Below, piece by piece: positions 10,566 to 19,619 of a DNA stretch of 64,000 nt. Origin of the DNA: Rhizobium leguminosarum bv. trifolii WSM2297 (GTDB taxonomy: Bacteria; Pseudomonadota; Alphaproteobacteria; Rhizobiales; Rhizobiaceae); contig NZ_JH719394.1 in NCBI RefSeq assembly GCF_000271845.1, forward strand, positions 221,080 to 285,079, written 5' to 3'. The notes under the pieces were generated by a model, which was given only the letters and a program-made list of their open reading frames with translations, was not told the DNA's origin and did not search any database. Made by a program: the position numbers and the translations under genes. Position 1 is the stretch's first letter. The number at the start of each line of letters is the position of its first letter.

Positions 10566-12620
10566 CTACCTCCTCCGCCGTATCAGGGCATCGACTGCGG
10601 CAACGCCATGCCCTTCGGGAAGAACCATCAACGGATTAATGTCCAGTTCCTCCAGGCGCGCAGCGTTCATTACGACATAATCTGCCGCTGCTGCGATAGC
10701 GGCGACCGCGGCTTCGAGGTCGCCTTTCGGTCGCCCACGATAGCCATAGATCAATTTTGCCAGTCTAAGACGCGAAATCGCCACATGAATCTCGGTTTTC
10801 GTCGCCGGAAGCGGCAGGATGACGGAATCTTCAAGCAATTCAACGAAGATTCCGCCCGCGCCCAAGGTGAGCGACAATCCGAAGACAGGGTCGCGGACAG
10901 CGCCGACGATCAACTCCGCGACCGGCGGATCGATCATCTTCTCGACGAGATAACCGCCATTCGACGTCATTGCCGCAGCCGCCTTCGACACCGCCTCAAT
11001 ATCCCTGAGGTTGAGTGCGACGGCGCCGACCTCAGTCTTATGCGCGATACCGAGGCCCTTCAACACGACGGGGAAACCGAGCCGTTCCGCCTGATCTGCG
11101 GCTTCACGGGGAGAAAAAGCCTGCAGCCCCCAGGGAACGGGGAGGCCGCAGGAAGCAAGCTCGGTCTTCGCATCAGCTTCCGTCAGCGTCTCGATCTCGC
11201 CATCCATGAACGGCACGTCGAGCAGCGGCAGGGGAGGCGGGGCTTGCCAAGCTTGGCCGATGCCGGCGGCGACTTCCGCTGCGGTGATGGCTTCGTCGAT
11301 GCCCGAGAAGGCGACGATGCCATTGGCCATCAGCCGATCGGCGATCGACTCCGGCATGTTCTCAGGAAGGGTCGCGAGAAGGCCGGCCAGCGCACCGGTG
11401 GCAGAGGCCGCGGCGATGACCGCATCTGCCGTCATCGCCCATTCCGACGCATCGCAGCGGTCGCCACGCGGAAAGTCGAGGACGACGAGATTGAGGGCGC
11501 ACCCACCTTCGAACATGGCGCTGAAGGCTTCGGTCTGGCGGGCGAAATCCCCCCAGACGAAGGTGTGGTAGTCGAGCGGATTGGAGAGCGTCACCATCTC
11601 GCCGAGGACCCGCCGTAGACGCGGCAACTGTTGCGGTTGCAGCGCAGGGAATTCGACATTGCGGCCGACGGCGGCATCCGCCATCAGCGAAGCCTCGCCC
11701 CCGGAGCAGCTCATCGACGAGATCGAACGGTTTGCGAGCGGGCCGGCCACATGCAGCAGCTTCAGGGTTTCCAGCAGCGCCGGCAGGGTCTCGACACGGC
11801 CGAGGCCAAGTCGGGCAAGCACGGCGTCCGCCACGGCATCGCTGCCGGCAAGCGAGGCGGTGTGTGACACCGCCGCGCGTCTTGCCTGCTCGGATCTACC
11901 GACCTTCAGCACGACCACAGGCTTCTTCGACCGGCGGGCAGCCGTGGCAAGGCGTTCGAGTGCGGCGAGATCGCCGAACCCTTCGACATGAAGGCCAATT
12001 GCAGTGACGCGGCGGTCGTCGATCAGGGCGCAGGCGACATCGGCAAGCGATGTCTGCGCCTGGTTGCCTGCCGTGACCATATAGGCGATCGGCAGCCCGC
12101 GGGTCTGCATGGTCAGGTTGATGGCGATATTGGAGGACTGCGTGAGGATCGCGACGCCACGGTCGATACGCTCCATGCCGTGCTGGTCGGGCCACAACAG
12201 CGCGCCGTCGAGACCATTGATCAGCCCGTAGCAATTGGGGCCGAGGATCGGCATGTCGCCGGCTGCCGAAAGCAGGGCCTGCTGCAGGTCGGCGCCGTTG
12301 GCGAGTTCCGCCGTCGCCTCGCTGAAGCCCGATGCATAACAGACCGCCCCGCCGGCACCAGCCGCGGAAAGGCTGCGCACGATGTCGACGGTCAGCGTCC
12401 TGTTGACGCCGACGAAGGCGGCGTCCGGCGCCGAAGGCAGATCGGACACGGAGCGATAACACGGCCGCCCCAGCACCTCGTCGAGTTTGGGATGGACGGG
12501 CCAAATCTCGCCTGAAAAACCCATGCGGTCGCATTGCTCGATCACCCTGCGCGCCTCGCGGCCGCCGAAGACGGCGATCGTTTGCGGTCTGAGCAGGCGG
12601 TCGAGCGGGCGAGAGGTCAT
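10566..12620 (-). CDS. ADP-forming acyl-CoA synthetase (acetate-CoA ligase family), probable betaine-CoA ligase
   Basis: About 684 residues. The N-terminus is a CoA-binding Rossmann domain (about 5-130). Succinyl-CoA-ligase-like domains follow, with the phosphorylated His probably in AAVSHTASLAGSD near residue 240. The C-terminal ~220 residues are an ATP-grasp domain (FPVVLKGLGIAHKTEVGAV). The family makes acyl-CoA from acid, CoA and ATP, releasing ADP and phosphate. In this operon it would activate gamma-butyrobetaine, crotonobetaine or carnitine, the role of the AMP-forming CaiC in E. coli; no CaiB-type CoA transferase is visible. It sits four bases after the acyl-CoA dehydrogenase gene. 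Substrate is inferred from neighbours. Confidence 0.82.
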   Translation of the reverse strand: MTSRPLDRLLRPQTIAVFGGREARRVIEQCDRMGFSGEIWPVHPKLDEVLGRPCYRSVSDLPSAPDAAFVGVNRTLTVDIVRSLSAAGAGGAVCYASGFSEATAELANGADLQQALLSAAGDMPILGPNCYGLINGLDGALLWPDQHGMERIDRGVAILTQSSNIAINLTMQTRGLPIAYMVTAGNQAQTSLADVACALIDDRRVTAIGLHVEGFGDLAALERLATAARRSKKPVVVLKVGRSEQARRAAVSHTASLAGSDAVADAVLARLGLGRVETLPALLETLKLLHVAGPLANRSISSMSCSGGEASLMADAAVGRNVEFPALQPQQLPRLRRVLGEMVTLSNPLDYHTFVWGDFARQTEAFSAMFEGGCALNLVVLDFPRGDRCDASEWAMTADAVIAAASATGALAGLLATLPENMPESIADRLMANGIVAFSGIDEAITAAEVAAGIGQAWQAPPPLPLLDVPFMDGEIETLTEADAKTELASCGLPVPWGLQAFSPREAADQAERLGFPVVLKGLGIAHKTEVGAVALNLRDIEAVSKAAAAMTSNGGYLVEKMIDPPVAELIVGAVRDPVFGLSLTLGAGGIFVELLEDSVILPLPATKTEIHVAISRLRLAKLIYGYRGRPKGDLEAAVAAIAAAADYVVMNAARLEELDINPLMVLPEGHGVAAVDALIRRRR

Positions 12621-12624
12621 CGGC

Positions 12625-13785
12625 TCACGCTCCCAGAGGCCGAAGCAGGTCGCGGCTGATGATATGCCGCTGAATTTCGGAGGTGCCGTCCCAGATGCGC
12701 TCGACGCGCGCGTCGCGCCAGAAGCGGGCGAGCGGAAGGTCGTCCATCAGTCCCATGCCGCCGAAGATCTGGATCGCCTCGTCGGTGACGCGGGCGAGCA
12801 TTTCCGAGGCATAGAGCTTGGCCGAAGCGATCTGCCGGTCTGCGGGAAGGCCGGCATCGAGCCGCCAGGCGGCTGAAAGCGTCAGCCATTCGGCCGCGTC
12901 GATTTCGGTGATCATATCGGCAAGCTTGAACGATACGCCCTGATTGGCGCCGATCGGTCTGCCGAACTGCTTGCGTTCGGCGGCATAGGGCAGGGCCATC
13001 TCGAACACCCGCCGCGCCCGGCCGACGCAGGTGGCCGCAACCGTCAGCCGCGTGCCGTAGAGCCATTGATTGGCAATATCGAAGCCGCGATGCACTTCGC
13101 CCAGCACCTGGGCTTCAGGTATCCGGCAATCTTCGAAGCTCAGCGTGCAATTGTGGTAGCCACGATGCGAAACGGAATCATAGCCCTTGTGGATCTCGAA
13201 GCCCGGCGTGCCGCGATCGACGAGAAAGGCGGTGATCCTCTTCTTGATGCCTTTCGGCGTTTCCTCCTCGCCCGTCGCGGCAAAGACGATGACGAAATCG
13301 GCGACGTCGGCATGGGAGATGAAATGTTTCGTGCCGTTGAGCACGAAGTCGCCGCCATCGCGGCGGGCAGCACACTTCATGCCGCGCATGTCCGAACCTG
13401 CGTCCGGCTCAGTGATGGCAAGCGCGTCAATCTTCTCGCCGCGCACCGCCGGCAGGAGATAGCGCTCGCGCTGCTCACCCTCGCAAGCCATCAGGATGCC
13501 CGAGGGCCGGCCGAAGAAGAACGTCAGCCCGAGCGAGCCGCGTCCGAGCTCTCGTTCAACCAGCGTGAAGGTAACGTGGTCGAGGCCGGCGCCGCCGACC
13601 TCCTCGGGGAAATTGCAGGCGTAGAATCCAAGATCAATGCATTTGCGCTGGATCTCGCGTCCGAGCTCCGGCGGCACGATGCCGCTGCGCTCGACCGCAT
13701 TTTCATGCGGATAAATCTCGGTTTCGACGAAAGCGCGAACCGTCTCGACGATCATTTCCTGTTCTTGGCTGAGACCGAAATTCAT
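12625..13785 (-). CDS. Acyl-CoA dehydrogenase, probable gamma-butyrobetainyl-CoA dehydrogenase (CaiA-like)
   Basis: About 386 residues from the ATG at 13785, preceded by an AGGAGG site; the open frame continues to 14055 into the next gene, but homology starts at MNFGLSQEQEMIVETVRAFV. Features of the FAD acyl-CoA dehydrogenase fold are clear: the N-terminal helical domain, AITEPDAGSDMRGM in the flavin-binding middle domain, and the C-terminal QIFGGMGLMDDLPLARFWRD. At the position of the usual catalytic Glu in the C-terminal motif this protein reads IWDGTSEIQ, with Asp, as in some specialised subfamilies. In context it would oxidise gamma-butyrobetainyl-CoA to crotonobetainyl-CoA. Confidence 0.82.
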   Translation of the reverse strand: MNFGLSQEQEMIVETVRAFVETEIYPHENAVERSGIVPPELGREIQRKCIDLGFYACNFPEEVGGAGLDHVTFTLVERELGRGSLGLTFFFGRPSGILMACEGEQRERYLLPAVRGEKIDALAITEPDAGSDMRGMKCAARRDGGDFVLNGTKHFISHADVADFVIVFAATGEEETPKGIKKRITAFLVDRGTPGFEIHKGYDSVSHRGYHNCTLSFEDCRIPEAQVLGEVHRGFDIANQWLYGTRLTVAATCVGRARRVFEMALPYAAERKQFGRPIGANQGVSFKLADMITEIDAAEWLTLSAAWRLDAGLPADRQIASAKLYASEMLARVTDEAIQIFGGMGLMDDLPLARFWRDARVERIWDGTSEIQRHIISRDLLRPLGA

Positions 13786-13795
13786 GCCGATCCTC

Positions 13796-15286
13796 CTATC
13801 GCCTCTGACCGACGTGACGGCCGACACCTTCGGGCACGGGCAATTTTGCGTGCATTCCAGCAATCGCCGTGACCCTGTCGAGAACAGCGGCCGGCGCCGG
13901 CACGACTTTTCCCGCCTTGCTGTCGACGTGCAGCAACATATGCTCGGCGGTCGCGAGAACCTCACCCGTCGCCGTGTCGGCCAGTGTGTGGAAGACATGC
14001 AGCCGCTTCTCGTCAATGGACAGAATCTGGCAGGCCGAATGGATCGCCTGGCCAAGCTTTGCCTCGCCGAGATGGCGGATGTGGGTTTCTACCGTGTAGT
14101 AGCTTTGTCCCGCCTCGACATAGGCGAGATCGACGCCAATGAGGCGCAGCAGCGCATCTGATGTATCGCCGAAAACCTGCAGGTAGCGGTGTTCGGTCAT
14201 GTGGCCGTTATAGTCGACCCAGGCGGGACCCACCTTGGTTTCGACGAGCCTGAGCGGCTTTGACGGGTCGAACGACGTGGTCGCCCCGCCGCCCTGCGCC
14301 CAGAGCGATTGCTCGAACTCCTTCAGCAGCTTGCCAGCGCCCCAGCCCTTGCCGCTATCGCCGCCCTTCAGCGCCTGCAGGATGCCGACGAGGTTTTCGT
14401 CGCGAATGCGTTCGAGCTCCCGGATCGAGAGGCCGGCTGCCTGTTCGTCGGATTGCCCGCCGATCTTTTCGATCAGCGCGTCGTCGAGATAGACGACATC
14501 GGTGAGCTTGGTCCATGGCCAAGCGAGGCAGGGACCGAACTGGGCGAGGAAGTGGCGCATCCCGGCCTCGCCGCCGGCGATGCGGTAGGTCTGGAACAGG
14601 CCCATCTGCGCCCAACGCAGGCCGAAGGAGTAACGGATGACGTCATCGAGCGTCTCGACGGTGCAGATATCGTCATGGATCAGCCACAGCGCCTCGCGCC
14701 AGAGCGCTTCGAGCAGCCGGTCGCCGACGAAGGCCTCGATCTCCTTGGCGATGTGGACGCCCTTCATGCCGATCGGCGGCAATCTTTCCGTCGCAGCGCT
14801 GATGGTCGCCGCCGAGGTTTTTGCACCGCCGACGATTTCGACGAGCGGCAGCAGATAGACGGGATTATAGGGATGGGCGACGAAGAGCCGTTCGGGATGT
14901 CTCATGTCGCGCTGCAGATCGGTCGGCAGCAGCCCCGACGTGGAAGAGCCGATCAGGGCATCCGGGCGGGACGCGGCATCGATCTCGGTCAGCACGCGAC
15001 GCTTGAGGTCGAGCCTTTCCGGCACGCTTTCCTGGATCCAGTCGGCATCCGTGACGGCTTCTTCAAGCGTCGTGCAGAAGCGAAGCCTGCCCTGCGGTGG
15101 CAGCGGCGCGCCGGTCAGCATGGCATAGGCTTGTTGGGCATTGGCGATCACCTCGCCGACGATGCGGCCGGCTTCCGGATGCGGATCGAACACATCGACG
15201 TCGATGCCGGCGAGCAGAAAACGGGCGATCCATCCGCCGCCGATGACGCCGCCGCCGATGCAAGCCGCCTTGTTGATCTTGGTCAT
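13796..15286 (-). CDS. L-carnitine dehydrogenase fused to a hotdog thioesterase
   Basis: About 496 residues in two parts. Residues 1-320 are an NAD-dependent 3-hydroxyacyl-CoA-dehydrogenase-type enzyme with the dinucleotide motif GGGVIGGGW and the conserved AHPYNPVYLLPLVE region, as in L-carnitine 3-dehydrogenases. Residues about 345-490 are a 4HBT-type hotdog thioesterase (VDYNGHMTEHRYLQVF). The first half oxidises L-carnitine to 3-dehydrocarnitine. In rhizobia the fused domain has been associated with betainyl-CoA hydrolysis, releasing glycine betaine after the adjoining cleavage enzyme has acted; carnitinyl-CoA is another conceivable substrate. The gene is 10 bases before the acyl-CoA dehydrogenase gene and seven after the cleavage enzyme gene. 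Confidence 0.88.
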   Translation of the reverse strand: MTKINKAACIGGGVIGGGWIARFLLAGIDVDVFDPHPEAGRIVGEVIANAQQAYAMLTGAPLPPQGRLRFCTTLEEAVTDADWIQESVPERLDLKRRVLTEIDAASRPDALIGSSTSGLLPTDLQRDMRHPERLFVAHPYNPVYLLPLVEIVGGAKTSAATISAATERLPPIGMKGVHIAKEIEAFVGDRLLEALWREALWLIHDDICTVETLDDVIRYSFGLRWAQMGLFQTYRIAGGEAGMRHFLAQFGPCLAWPWTKLTDVVYLDDALIEKIGGQSDEQAAGLSIRELERIRDENLVGILQALKGGDSGKGWGAGKLLKEFEQSLWAQGGGATTSFDPSKPLRLVETKVGPAWVDYNGHMTEHRYLQVFGDTSDALLRLIGVDLAYVEAGQSYYTVETHIRHLGEAKLGQAIHSACQILSIDEKRLHVFHTLADTATGEVLATAEHMLLHVDSKAGKVVPAPAAVLDRVTAIAGMHAKLPVPEGVGRHVGQRR

Positions 15287-15293
15287 GCCAGCC

Positions 15294-16196
15294 TCAACGC
15301 TTCGTCAGTTTAAGTTTCTTGCGGACGTCTTCCGGACCGATGACCCGCGCGCCCATGCCTTCGACCACCTGCACGGCCTTTTCGACGAGCTGCGCATTGG
15401 TGGCGAGCTGGCCCTTGCCGACGAAGAGGTTGTCCTCAAGGCCGACGCGCACATTGCCGCCGCCGAGAACCGCTGCAGCCGGATAAGCCATGGCATTGCG
15501 GCCGATCGAAAAGGCCGAGAAGGTCCAGCTTTCGGGCAGGTTGTTGACCATCGCCATGAAGGTGTTGAGATCGTCGGGCGCGCCCCACGGAATACCCATG
15601 CAAAGCTGGATCAGCACCGGGTCTTCGATCAGTCCCTCTTCGGCAAGCTGCTTGGCGAACCACAGATGGCCGGTGTCGAAGGCCTCGATCTCCGGCCGCA
15701 CGCCGAGATCCGTCATCTTCTTCGCCATCGCCCGCAGCATGGCCGGCGTGTTGGTCATGACATAGTCGCCGAGGTTGAAGTTCATCGTGCCGCAGTCGAG
15801 CGTGCAGATCTCGGGCAGGCATTCGGCGACATGGCTGACGCGCTCGCTGGCGCCTGCCATGTCGGTGCCTTTCGGATTGAGGGGAAGGGGGCTTTCGACA
15901 TCACCGAAGATCAGGTCCCCGCCCATACCGGCGGTAAGATTGAGGACGACGTCGATATCCGCCGAGCGAATGCGGTCGGTGACTTCCCTGTAAAGATCGT
16001 TGCGGCGGCTGGCGGCCCCCGTTTCGGGATCGCGGACATGGCAGTGAACAACGGCCGCCCCAGCCCTGGCGGCGTCGATCGCGGAGTCCGCGATCTGCTT
16101 GGGAGTGATGGGAACATGGCTGGATTTGGAAACCGTATCGCCGGCGCCGGTAACAGCACAGGTGATGAAAACATCGCGATTCATCGCTAGAGGCAT
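15294..16196 (-). CDS. Beta-keto acid cleavage enzyme (BKACE), probable 3-dehydrocarnitine:acetyl-CoA trimethylamine transferase
   Basis: About 300 residues of the DUF849 (BKACE) family. The zinc-binding HCHVRDPETG near residue 50 and the TIM-barrel pattern are present. BKACE enzymes split a beta-keto acid with acetyl-CoA, giving acetoacetate and a new CoA ester. With 3-dehydrocarnitine, the product of the neighbouring dehydrogenase, they yield betainyl-CoA. It is the first gene of the minus-strand operon, facing the AraC-type regulator. Start ATG 16196 has a GGGGAGA site at suitable distance; an in-frame ATG at 16184 is the alternative. Confidence 0.88.
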   Translation of the reverse strand: MPLAMNRDVFITCAVTGAGDTVSKSSHVPITPKQIADSAIDAARAGAAVVHCHVRDPETGAASRRNDLYREVTDRIRSADIDVVLNLTAGMGGDLIFGDVESPLPLNPKGTDMAGASERVSHVAECLPEICTLDCGTMNFNLGDYVMTNTPAMLRAMAKKMTDLGVRPEIEAFDTGHLWFAKQLAEEGLIEDPVLIQLCMGIPWGAPDDLNTFMAMVNNLPESWTFSAFSIGRNAMAYPAAAVLGGGNVRVGLEDNLFVGKGQLATNAQLVEKAVQVVEGMGARVIGPEDVRKKLKLTKR

Positions 16197-16295
16197 GATT
16201 TTGTTCTCCCCATCTTGTCTCCCATTACGCGACAGGATTAGCGGAGATGCTTTGCATTCTCGGAAGTCATTGATACATTATCGGAACGGGAGGAG
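16197..16295. promoter_or_regulatory. Divergent promoter region of the carnitine operon and its regulator
   Basis: Ninety-nine bases separate the divergent operon and regulator starts. TTGCAT (about 16254) and TACATT (about 16276), 16 bases apart, read as a weak -35/-10 pair towards the regulator. TGTC and GACA half-sites around 16218-16239 could be part of an operator. The AraC-type regulator downstream is the obvious candidate to bind here. Confidence 0.4.
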
Positions 16296-17294
16296 GTGAC
16301 CTTGCTGCAGCGATCAACGGAACCGCTCGATATCGATCTTCTCGTCCTGCCGGAGACGAACCTGATCCTGATCGCCTCGGTCATCGAGCCGCTGCGCGGC
16401 GCCAATCGCATCGCAGGCAGCGAACTCTATCGCTGGCGGCTGCTGACGCCGGACGGGGCGCCGATCCAGACCACCAGCCAAATCGCCATTCCGGCCGACG
16501 GAACCTTCCGGGTGACGAGCGAGGAGACGCCGCTTTTCGTGCTGGCCAGTTACAACTGGCGCCGCAGCGCGACGCCGGCGCTGAAGATGCAGCTCTCGCA
16601 GACCGCCCGCCACCGCACGATCATTGCCGGCATCGAGTCCGGCACATGGCTGCTGGCCGAAGCAAGCCTGCTCGACGGACTGCCGGCGACCGTCCACTGG
16701 GAGGATTACGAGGATTTTGCGCTTGCCTATCCCGAGGTCAGGGCCGTCAAGGACCGTTTCGTCATCGATGGCAAGCGGCTGACGACCTCAGGTTCGCTTC
16801 CGACCGTGGATCTGATGCTTGAAATAATCCGGCAGCGGCAAGGCTACTCCCTGGCCCTGGAAGTCAGCCGGCTGTTCCGTTACGAGCAGCCTTCCTTCCA
16901 TGCCGATGAGCCGCTGTCGGCAGCCCCGGCGGGATTGCGCATGCATGACCCGCGCGTGACTCAGGCGGTGCGGCTGATGGAAGACCATATCGAGCAGCCT
17001 CTGGTTTTGGCGCGGATCGCTCGCAGGGTGGGCGTCAGCGCCCGGCATCTGCAGGATCTCTTCCAGCAGAGCATCGGCGCGCCGCCGCATGTGCATTATC
17101 TCGCGCTGCGTCTGAACACAGCGCGCCGCAAAGTGATCGAGACGACAGCCTCCTTCGCCGACATCGCGGCGGCAACCGGCTTCAATTCGGCCTCGGCCTT
17201 TGCGAGAAGCTACCGGGCAAGTTTCTCCGAGAGCCCTTCCGAGACCCGGCGCCGCTTGCGCCGCCGCATCACGCCATCGGCAGCGCCGACGTAG
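16296..17294 (+). CDS. GlxA/CdhR-type AraC-family regulator of carnitine catabolism
   Basis: About 332 residues. The N-terminal ~190 form a DJ-1/PfpI-like amidotransferase-fold sensor (for example IIAGIESGTWLLAEASLL). The C-terminal ~100 are an AraC DNA-binding domain with two helix-turn-helix units (LVLARIARRVGVSARHL and ASFADIAAATGFNSASAFAR). This architecture is that of GlxA-type regulators, which include CdhR, the carnitine-responsive activator in Pseudomonas. Its divergent position to the operon supports the same role. The GTG at 16296 overlaps the ribosome-binding sequence; TTG at 16302, five bases after AGGAGG, may be the true start. Its 3' end overlaps the convergent LysR gene by 26 bases. 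Confidence 0.85.
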   Translation: MTLLQRSTEPLDIDLLVLPETNLILIASVIEPLRGANRIAGSELYRWRLLTPDGAPIQTTSQIAIPADGTFRVTSEETPLFVLASYNWRRSATPALKMQLSQTARHRTIIAGIESGTWLLAEASLLDGLPATVHWEDYEDFALAYPEVRAVKDRFVIDGKRLTTSGSLPTVDLMLEIIRQRQGYSLALEVSRLFRYEQPSFHADEPLSAAPAGLRMHDPRVTQAVRLMEDHIEQPLVLARIARRVGVSARHLQDLFQQSIGAPPHVHYLALRLNTARRKVIETTASFADIAAATGFNSASAFARSYRASFSESPSETRRRLRRRITPSAAPT

Positions 17295-18144
17295 GCTGGA
17301 ACGCGTCCCGGACCATCTCGGCGAGCTCGCGGATGGCTTCGGTGGAACGGTAAGTGCTGCGGCGGAGCACGACCTTCGAGGAATCGACCGGCGGGAAACC
17401 GTCTTCGGCAGTCAGCTCCCGGCAGCCGGGCGGGATGCTGCTGCGGGAAAGCGTGGTGACGGCTAGGCCGGCGATCAGCGCGTTCTTCAGCCCCGACCCA
17501 GTGTCGGCGATGAAAGCGATCCGGTAATTGCGGCCGATCTGCTCCAGCGATCGAAGCGCAAAGTCGCGGGACCAGGTGGAGTTGCGATAGGTCGCGATCG
17601 GAAGCGGATCGAGGTCGTGCAGCCGATGGACCAACGATGTGACCCAGACTGTGGGATCGACGCAGATGACTTCGCCTTTCGTCTCGTCGCTCCAGTCGAA
17701 AACGACGGCCAGATCGAGCTCGTCCCGCTCCAGGGCGGCAAGGTTGCGTGATGTGTAATCGCAGGAGACGGTGACCTCGACCGCCGGGTGGCGTACGGCG
17801 AAAGCTGCAAGGGCAGCCGGCAGCACCGTCTGGCTATATTCCTCTGGAATGCCGATCCGCACCGGTCCGTCGAGCGGTTTGCTGCGGATCGTCGCGGCGG
17901 CTTCGTTGAGGAGGTCGATGACCCTGCGGGCGTATGGCACAAGCTGGATGCCCGGGCGCGTGAGTTGCACACCGCGGGCGCCACGCTCGAAGAGGGCTTC
18001 GCCGATCGTCTGCTCGAGCCTCTTGATCTGGGTGCTGACCGCTGATTGCGTCCGGCCAATGCGCTGGGCAGCCGCAGAGAAATTCGATGTCTCGGCGACG
18101 ACCAGGAAGGTCCTCAGCAGGTCGCTCTCGATTGGTTCATGCAT
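17269..18144 (-). CDS. LysR-family transcriptional regulator
   Basis: About 291 residues. Residues 1-65 are the winged helix-turn-helix (NFSAAAQRIGRTQSAVSTQI), followed by the linker helix and a periplasmic-binding-protein-like effector domain from about 90 (PVRIGIPEEYSQTVLP). It is divergent from the EamA-type exporter gene 113 bases away, the common layout for a LysR protein controlling an adjacent transporter. The 3' end overlaps the carnitine regulator gene tail-to-tail. The effector is unknown. Confidence 0.9.
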   Translation of the reverse strand: MHEPIESDLLRTFLVVAETSNFSAAAQRIGRTQSAVSTQIKRLEQTIGEALFERGARGVQLTRPGIQLVPYARRVIDLLNEAAATIRSKPLDGPVRIGIPEEYSQTVLPAALAAFAVRHPAVEVTVSCDYTSRNLAALERDELDLAVVFDWSDETKGEVICVDPTVWVTSLVHRLHDLDPLPIATYRNSTWSRDFALRSLEQIGRNYRIAFIADTGSGLKNALIAGLAVTTLSRSSIPPGCRELTAEDGFPPVDSSKVVLRRSTYRSTEAIRELAEMVRDAFQPTSALPMA

Positions 18145-18256
18145 GAGGCAGCCATAGAAAAAATCGATGAGAGCTATCTCTACTATTCGTTTGTCTTATG
18201 TCAATTCCCGGCGCAGAAATGGGCGGCGTTCGACTTCCTTCTTTGAGACTATCAGC
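18145..18256. promoter_or_regulatory. Divergent LysR/exporter promoter region with small dyad
   Basis: The spacer between the divergent LysR gene and the exporter gene holds the dyad GAGA-N4-TCTC at 18169-18180 in AT-rich surroundings, a plausible part of a LysR operator. No experimental support can be drawn from the sequence alone. Confidence 0.3.
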
Positions 18257-19162
18257 GTGACCATTGAAAATCCGACCACGCGCCTCGCAGGCAGCGAGCA
18301 CGAGAAGGGTGTGCTTCTCATCGTTGCCGCGACGCTTGCCTGGAGTGCGAGTGGCGTCTATTCGCGGCTGCTCACGACCGACGTATGGACGGCGATCGCC
18401 TGGCGGTCGTTGTTCGGAGGCCTGTTCCTGCTGATCCCCTGCCTTTTCCTCGAAGGGGGCATCTCGCGGCGGCAATGGCGTTCCGTCTTCCATCCGTCGG
18501 GCCTGGCGATGATCGCATGCCAGACTTTCAGTCAGGGATGCTTCATCGGCTCGCTTTACATGACCACCGTCGCCAATGTGACGATGATCTATGCGACCAC
18601 GCCGTTCATCGCGGCCCTGTTCGGCTGGATCATTCTGAAGGAAAGAGTTGCCCGGCGGACTCTGATCGCCGGCGGCGTCTCGTTCTGCGGCGTTGCGGTT
18701 ATCGTCGCCTCGTCGATCGGCGGCGGTACCGGTTGGGGCGACCTGCTGGCGCTCGGCATGACCGCCTCCTTCGCACTCGTCATCATCATTCCGCGCATCA
18801 GTCCCGGCGTGCCGAGCCTGCCGCCGACCGTCGTCAGCGCTTTTCTGACCCTCGTCATCTTCGCGCCGTTCGGTTCGGTCGGCTCGCTCGACCTGCACAA
18901 CTGGATCGTTCTTGCCGCCTTCGGCGCCACCAATTTTTCGCTGGCGCTTGTGCTCTTCCTCGCCGGGGCAAAGCGGATGCCGCCGGCCGAGGCAGCGCTG
19001 ATCGGCACGATGGAAATCGTGCTGACACCTCTGTGGGTCTGGCTGCTGTTTTCCGAGCAGCCGCCTGTCGCCACGTATTTCGGCGGCGCGATCATCCTCG
19101 GCGCCGTGTTCTGGCACACGGCAATCGACTTCAACCGCAGCCAGCGGTTACGCGACGGCTAG
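18257..19162 (+). CDS. EamA-family (DMT superfamily) transporter
   Basis: About 301 residues with ten hydrophobic segments arranged as two EamA repeats of five helices, beginning VLLIVAATLAWSASGVYSRL. DMT proteins of this type export amino acids or other small metabolites across the inner membrane. The start is uncertain: I take GTG 18257 (VTIENPTTRLAG) because the protein before it is Arg-rich and unlike the family; the frame is open from ATG 18167. It is divergent from the LysR gene, its probable regulator. The substrate is unknown. Confidence 0.85.
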   Translation: MTIENPTTRLAGSEHEKGVLLIVAATLAWSASGVYSRLLTTDVWTAIAWRSLFGGLFLLIPCLFLEGGISRRQWRSVFHPSGLAMIACQTFSQGCFIGSLYMTTVANVTMIYATTPFIAALFGWIILKERVARRTLIAGGVSFCGVAVIVASSIGGGTGWGDLLALGMTASFALVIIIPRISPGVPSLPPTVVSAFLTLVIFAPFGSVGSLDLHNWIVLAAFGATNFSLALVLFLAGAKRMPPAEAALIGTMEIVLTPLWVWLLFSEQPPVATYFGGAIILGAVFWHTAIDFNRSQRLRDG

Positions 19163-19184
19163 AGCCAACTTTCTTTAGCCTCGA

Positions 19185-19619
19185 TTAGCCAAAGAACGCG
19201 CGAAGCTGAGCGAAAAATCCGCTTGGTTTGGGATCCGCTATCTTACGCACGCGGCGAGCTACTGTTGCCGCGCTGACGCGTTCACCAAAATGGCAGAAGC
19301 AAACAAGCTCGTGCAATTGCCCGTCGCTGAGTTCGAAGAATCGTTTGGCTTCTCCGTAGCTGTCATCTTCCATTCCTGCCGCCCGCAGAATGGGATCAGC
19401 GAATGCAACAGAGATCGGAGTGTCGTCATCGCGCATGGCAAAACGATCTGCGATCGGCTGATACTCCGTTTCGTGAAGCGTCTTAAGAAACGGCTTGGGG
19501 CTGCGTTCGAGACTTTCTGCCCACCGTTCAATCCGTTCGCGCCGTGTTAATTCAAGGCGCTTGCAGGTCGTGCTGACCTTCGCAATCGTTTTCAACTGCT
19601 CCAGTGCATACTGTTCCAT
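19185..19619 (-). CDS. Hypothetical protein, 144 residues
   Basis: I do not recognise a characterised family. The protein is soluble, with no signal peptide or membrane segment. It is mostly helical in appearance, with many charged residues in the first third (LELTRRERIERWAESLER) and a Cys/His pair in VCFCHFGERVS. Codon use is somewhat less GC-biased than in neighbouring operons. It stands alone, convergent with the exporter gene and followed upstream by a long gene-free stretch. The region around VAARRVRKIADPKPSGFFAQ-like residues at the C-terminus is basic. Confidence 0.55.
   Translation of the reverse strand: MEQYALEQLKTIAKVSTTCKRLELTRRERIERWAESLERSPKPFLKTLHETEYQPIADRFAMRDDDTPISVAFADPILRAAGMEDDSYGEAKRFFELSDGQLHELVCFCHFGERVSAATVARRVRKIADPKPSGFFAQLRAFFG

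Noticed and set aside
9498..11618. A 706-residue plus-strand open frame across the binding-protein, hydratase and ligase genes
   Set aside because: It is antisense to three well-supported genes and has a composition expected of a GC-rich shadow frame; no family recognised.
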